DNA of 64,000 bases, taken from assembly GCA_937877515.1 (NCBI GenBank), contig CALFIX010000010.1:1-64000 (forward strand), written 5' to 3'. Shown here piece after piece: positions 61,046 through 64,000 of this stretch. The stretch comes from an uncultured Treponema sp. (GTDB lineage Bacteria; Spirochaetota; Spirochaetia; Treponematales; Treponemataceae). The notes under the pieces were generated by a model. The model made no database searches. It saw only the letters and a list, made by a program, of their open reading frames with translations, and had not been told where the DNA came from. The stretch's first letter is position 1; the number at the start of each line of letters is the position of its first letter. Both the position numbers and the translations under genes were made by a program.

Positions 61046-62917
61046 TTATACACCAAGGCGATTTATAATTGTATCTAGAAGTTCATCCTGTACTGTTACA
61101 AATTTTGCAGCAGCATTATATCCATGCTGAAACTTAATAATGTCAGCAAGTTCTTCATCAATATTAACACCACTTATACTGTCTCTTAAGTCGCGTAAAT
61201 CCCCCATGATTTTATTCTGACTTAAAAGGTTTGTTTCTGCCTGTTCACCTTTTAAACCAACATTTGTAACGGCATCAGCAAAATAATCATCAAAGGTTCT
61301 TTCTGTTCCTATCATAACTTTTGTATTACGGATAGATGCAATTTCTACAGCAGCCCTGCCATCACTTGGGTCTGCAAACCCCTGACTGTTTGCAAAAGAT
61401 GCTGCAACATTTTCTACATCACCTCGAATTTGAGCATTTACTTCTATATATCCAGAAGGGTCCCTTACAGGGCTTACAGCAAACTGAGCGTTTGCAAGAG
61501 AAGCAACAGCATCTCTTCTTTCCCAGTCGTAAGCACCTTCTTCGCCGTTGTTAGAAAGAAGTCCTGCATAACCGGTAAGGAACATTCCGCTGTCTTCTAC
61601 ATGACGAATTACAAAATCAGGATTAGAAAGCTCTTTTGCAGATGTAGCTTTTAATACAAGTGAATTATTACGATCCAAATAAGCCTTTACTTCTGCATTG
61701 CTGTCGTTTATGCGGTTAATAACTTCTTCTACAGTATCTGTAGGATAATAAGGAACATTTACATTTCCATCAGGACCGCTTAAAGTCATTATTCCAGAAA
61801 GTCCAACCTGTTCATTTTTACGTAATGATGAAGTTCCTGTAAAACGGAAAACATAAGAGGCGTCTTCTTCTCCATCTCCATCACGGTCATAGTTTCCGTT
61901 CACGTTTTCTACAAAATCATGCTGAACAAAAAAGTCTAAACCTGTAACATTATTTTTTCCAATTGCATTCCTATGGATGTCATTTACCAAGTCAGAAAAA
62001 TTTAATGCAATTGTATTTAAGTTCTGAACTTCGCTGCGAATATCTTTATCTCTAAGCTCAACCAATGCACCTAAAGAACCGCCTCTAAAGACAGCATCTT
62101 CTTCCGTATCATGCCAGACCAATGTTGAATAACCGTAATTATCTGTCATTGGAACAGTATCTATAACTCTGGCAATGCTTCCCTGAACAATTACCTGACC
62201 ATCTGTATGAACCATAAATTCATCCGGGTCTGTTTGGTCAACAGTAACATTTATAAGACCAGAAAGTTTATCTACAAGCAAATCTCTTCTATCCATTAAA
62301 TCGTTTGGGTTATCCCCCATTGCCTTACTTCTTACAATTTCATGATTCAAACCTGCAATCTGACGAGTAATATCATTTACCTGTTTTACGGTAGAAATAA
62401 TGTCATCATTAATCTGATTTCCGATTCCCATAAGGCTCTTATACTGTTGCTGCATTGCATTTGTAAGGCTTTCTCCGCGGGTAACGACAGCCTGTCTGCT
62501 AGCTGAGCTTTCAGGATAGATGGAAAGTTCTTGCCAGCTTTCCCAAAATTTATCCATATTGCTGCGAACAGAAATTTCATCAGGCTCATTATAAATAGAC
62601 TCAATCATTGAATAATATTTTTCTCTTGTTTCCCAATAGCTTTCTTCATTCGCCTGAGCAACAATACGTTTATCTAATAATTCATCACGTACACGAGTTA
62701 CACTTTCTACAGTAGACCCCTGCCCTATCATGCCAGGCCGCTCTGCACGTTCCAGGTCAGGACGATACAAAGGTTCAAAAGTTGTAACTTTTACCCTCTG
62801 CCTGCTATACCCTTCCGTATCTGCATTTGAAATATTATGACCCGCAATCTGAATCTGTGTACTGTGAGCCATCAAGCTTCTTTTTCCAAGTTCAATTCCT
62901 GCAAATGAATTTGCCAT
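61046..62917 (-). CDS. flgK: Flagellar hook-associated protein FlgK
   Basis: Hook-associated protein 1. The 623-residue protein begins with the rod/hook-type motif (SLMAHSTQIQIAGHNISNAD, then TEGYSRQRV) and has the FlgK-type helical region (DKFWESWQELSIYPESSASR). The C-terminal signature is ISGVNIDEELADIIKFQHGY. Middle domains form the variable exposed part. It lies 15 nt after flgN, its export chaperone. Confidence 0.95.
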   Translation of the reverse strand: MANSFAGIELGKRSLMAHSTQIQIAGHNISNADTEGYSRQRVKVTTFEPLYRPDLERAERPGMIGQGSTVESVTRVRDELLDKRIVAQANEESYWETREKYYSMIESIYNEPDEISVRSNMDKFWESWQELSIYPESSASRQAVVTRGESLTNAMQQQYKSLMGIGNQINDDIISTVKQVNDITRQIAGLNHEIVRSKAMGDNPNDLMDRRDLLVDKLSGLINVTVDQTDPDEFMVHTDGQVIVQGSIARVIDTVPMTDNYGYSTLVWHDTEEDAVFRGGSLGALVELRDKDIRSEVQNLNTIALNFSDLVNDIHRNAIGKNNVTGLDFFVQHDFVENVNGNYDRDGDGEEDASYVFRFTGTSSLRKNEQVGLSGIMTLSGPDGNVNVPYYPTDTVEEVINRINDSNAEVKAYLDRNNSLVLKATSAKELSNPDFVIRHVEDSGMFLTGYAGLLSNNGEEGAYDWERRDAVASLANAQFAVSPVRDPSGYIEVNAQIRGDVENVAASFANSQGFADPSDGRAAVEIASIRNTKVMIGTERTFDDYFADAVTNVGLKGEQAETNLLSQNKIMGDLRDLRDSISGVNIDEELADIIKFQHGYNAAAKFVTVQDELLDTIINRLGV

Positions 62918-62932
62918 ATCCTTATCCTCCCA

Positions 62933-63379
62933 CTAGAACACTGTATTCAAAACAACACTTTCTGCACGCGGACGAGTAAGACGGCCGTCTGGTCCATAGA
63001 GAACATTGCGGTTCTGAGGCACACATTCATCAATAACGCCATTTATAAAAGCTCTTGTTGCGCTGACATACTTAGACAAGGCTTCGTTTTCTATTTTGCT
63101 TTTTACCAGTTTAGTTCTGACCATTGCAAACAAATCAGAAAGTTCTTCTGTATAAAAGAGATTAAAGTCACCGCCGGAAAGATTAATTCTTCTGGAATCA
63201 AGCTCTACAAATTCATCTCCGTAAGCTGACATTTTTGAAATTGAATTTTGAAGTTCAACCCAATTACGATTTTTTACCTCGTTATGAATAAGAGCCTGCT
63301 CTTGCAGCATGCAGTCTAAAACTTCATTCTGAGAAAACAATACTTTCCAAAGCTCTTTAGTTTTTTCTTCATAATTCAT
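62933..63379 (-). CDS. flgN: FlgN-like flagellar export chaperone
   Basis: A 148-residue, mostly helical cytosolic protein, assigned as the FlgK/FlgL chaperone FlgN from its helical pattern (EKTKELWKVLFSQNEVLDCM, LQEQALIHNEVKNRNW) and its location just before flgK. The C-terminal ~25 residues (VPQNRNVLYGPDGRLTRPRA) are non-helical and include the amphipathic tail typical of binding partners. GGAG lies eight nt before the ATG. It is the first gene of the sigma28-driven operon ending with csrA. Confidence 0.85.
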   Translation of the reverse strand: MNYEEKTKELWKVLFSQNEVLDCMLQEQALIHNEVKNRNWVELQNSISKMSAYGDEFVELDSRRINLSGGDFNLFYTEELSDLFAMVRTKLVKSKIENEALSKYVSATRAFINGVIDECVPQNRNVLYGPDGRLTRPRAESVVLNTVF

Positions 63380-63413
63380 ATAAAAATCTCCAATTTACAG
63401 TTTTCTAGGTTTA

Positions 63414-63440
63414 TTATCGGTATTTCAAATTTTTACTTTA
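63414..63440 (-). promoter_or_regulatory. Sigma28 (FliA-type) promoter of the flgN-flgK-flgL-fliW-csrA operon
   Basis: On the minus strand TAAA (63437-63440), 15 nt, and ACCGATAA (63414-63421), one mismatch from GCCGATAA. Start near 63406 gives a ~27-nt leader before flgN. Confidence 0.75.
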
Positions 63441-63527
63441 GAAGTATCTTTAAGCCGCTTCATTCAACATGCAAAAATAAGACAGATAATAAAAATCATT
63501 TTTTTTGAAAAAATTTAACTTTACTGC

Positions 63528-63557
63528 TTGACACATTTAATTCATTTCTGATATAGT
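63528..63557 (+). promoter_or_regulatory. Sigma70 promoter of the tRNA cluster
   Basis: Perfect TTGACA at 63528-63533, an 18-nt spacer and TATAGT at 63552-63557. It lies 19 nt before tRNA-His and probably drives the following tRNA genes, as no terminator separates them. Confidence 0.7.
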
Positions 63558-63575
63558 CCTACATGTCGATTACAT

Positions 63576-63648
63576 GGTGCCTGTAGTTCAGCGGTAGAAT
63601 CCCAGATTGTGGATCTGGTTGTCGTGGGTTCGAAACCCACCAGGCACC
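63576..63648 (+). tRNA. tRNA-His (GTG)
   Basis: Acceptor GTGCCTG pairs with CAGGCAC; anticodon stem CCAGA/TCTGG with loop TTGTGGA gives anticodon GTG. The base before the acceptor is G (63576), the extra G-1 typical of tRNA-His, facing C73 at 63648. The next bases are CA, so CCA is only partly encoded. Confidence 0.95.
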
Positions 63649-63686
63649 CAGAACGCTGAACGGCAGCGAGTGGTAGCCGATGAATC

Positions 63687-63760
63687 GCGTTCGTAGCTCA
63701 ACTGGATAGAGCAATGGACTTCGAATCCGGAGGTTGCACGTTCAAGTCGTGTCGGACGCA
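63687..63760 (+). tRNA. tRNA-Arg (TCG)
   Basis: Acceptor GCGTTCG pairs with CGGACGC; D-arm GCTC/GAGC; anticodon stem ATGGA/TCCGG with loop CTTCGAA gives TCG, reading CGA. Positions 27-43 (A-G) and 28-42 (T-G) are weak pairs. T-arm GCACG/CGTGT has loop TTCAAGT. CCA is not encoded. Confidence 0.93.
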
Positions 63761-63789
63761 TACTTTAACAGGCCAAGTAATAAAAATAC

Positions 63790-63862
63790 GGGCGATTAGC
63801 TCAGCTGGTAGAGCAACAGACTCTTAATCTGTGGGTCGGGAGTTCGATCCTCCCATCGCTCA
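63790..63862 (+). tRNA. tRNA-Lys (CTT)
   Basis: Acceptor GGGCGAT pairs with ATCGCTC (one G-T pair); anticodon stem ACAGA/TCTGT with loop CTCTTAA gives CTT, reading AAG. T-loop TTCGATC. CCA is not encoded. Confidence 0.95.
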
Positions 63863-63906
63863 TTACGATTTGACATTTTGTGTCAACATTGATTTAAACG
63901 CTCCTT

Positions 63907-63988
63907 GCGGGGGTGGTGAAATTGGCAGACACGCTAGACTTAGGATCTAGTGCCTTACGGCGTGAGGGTTCAAGTCCCTTCCCCCGCA
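63907..63988 (+). tRNA. tRNA-Leu (TAG)
   Basis: A class II tRNA of 82 nt. Acceptor GCGGGGG pairs with CCCCCGC; anticodon stem CTAGA/TCTAG with loop CTTAGGA gives TAG, reading CUA/CUN. The long variable arm (TGCCTTACGGCG region) and T-loop TTCAAGT are present. CCA is not encoded. Confidence 0.95.
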
Positions 63989-64000
63989 CAAATTTTCTAA

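Overview
The window reads as a low-GC spirochaete chromosome, most likely a gut or rumen Treponema. The evidence is a periplasmic-flagellum gene set (two FlaB flagellins, FlaG, FliD, FlgN-FlgK-FlgL-FliW-CsrA), a long-form serine hydroxymethyltransferase, spirochaete-type lipoprotein and OmpA-like envelope proteins, saccharolytic genes (GH36, GH2, two GPH sugar symporters) and an anaerobic ribonucleotide reductase. No insertion sequence, prophage or CRISPR array was seen. Gene assignments come from reading translated sequence and motifs; no database search was run.

Layout. 0.1-8.1 kb: rsgA, then an outer-membrane OmpA-family protein and a very large repeat lipoprotein broken by a frameshift at an A7 tract. 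8.1-16.7 kb, minus strand: an RluA pseudouridine synthase, a GPH symporter on its own promoter, and a four-gene alpha-galactoside operon (GH36, a GT-B-like unknown, TetR regulator, GPH symporter) that starts at a region of phased TATCA/TGATA operators. 16.7-31.0 kb, plus strand: a compact chemosensory operon of two CheW-like proteins, CheB, CheR-TPR, CheA-REC, an adenylate cyclase with a degenerate receiver, and four tandem six-TM methyl-accepting proteins. 31-37 kb: an M28 peptidase, adenosine deaminase, a GH2 glycosidase and glyA. 37.4-41.6 kb: nrdR, an NrdD that lacks its glycyl-radical C-terminus, then, behind a pair of NrdR boxes, a small protein fusing the missing glycyl-radical segment to a glutaredoxin-like domain, and NrdG. 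41.6-49.1 kb: tRNA-Met, yhbY, a SulP transporter, a conventional MCP, an ornithine carbamoyltransferase gene with operator and attenuator, a small exported protein, and nrnA. 49.4-59.3 kb: a sigma54-type promoter, a sigma-factor-like unknown, rdgB, the flagellin/cap cluster with structured leaders, a PilZ protein and tsaE/tsaB. 59.1-63.4 kb, minus strand: csrA, fliW, flgL, flgK, flgN from a sigma28-type promoter. 63.6-64.0 kb: tRNA-His, -Arg, -Lys, -Leu.

Functional connections. CsrA and FliW lie next to a flagellin mRNA whose leader carries a GGA-loop hairpin and a GGA-containing Shine-Dalgarno, so the CsrA-FliW-flagellin feedback loop probably operates here. The chemosensory operon has no stand-alone CheY and instead carries a cyclase, so its output is plausibly cAMP rather than the flagellar switch. 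NrdR sites occur before both nrdR-nrdD and the separate glycyl-radical/activase unit, so the split reductase parts can be co-regulated. Many first genes of transcription units have a sigma70 -10 element only 6-9 nt before the ATG and no Shine-Dalgarno, which points to frequent leaderless transcripts. The two strongest leads are the split class III ribonucleotide reductase and the cyclase-containing chemosensory operon.
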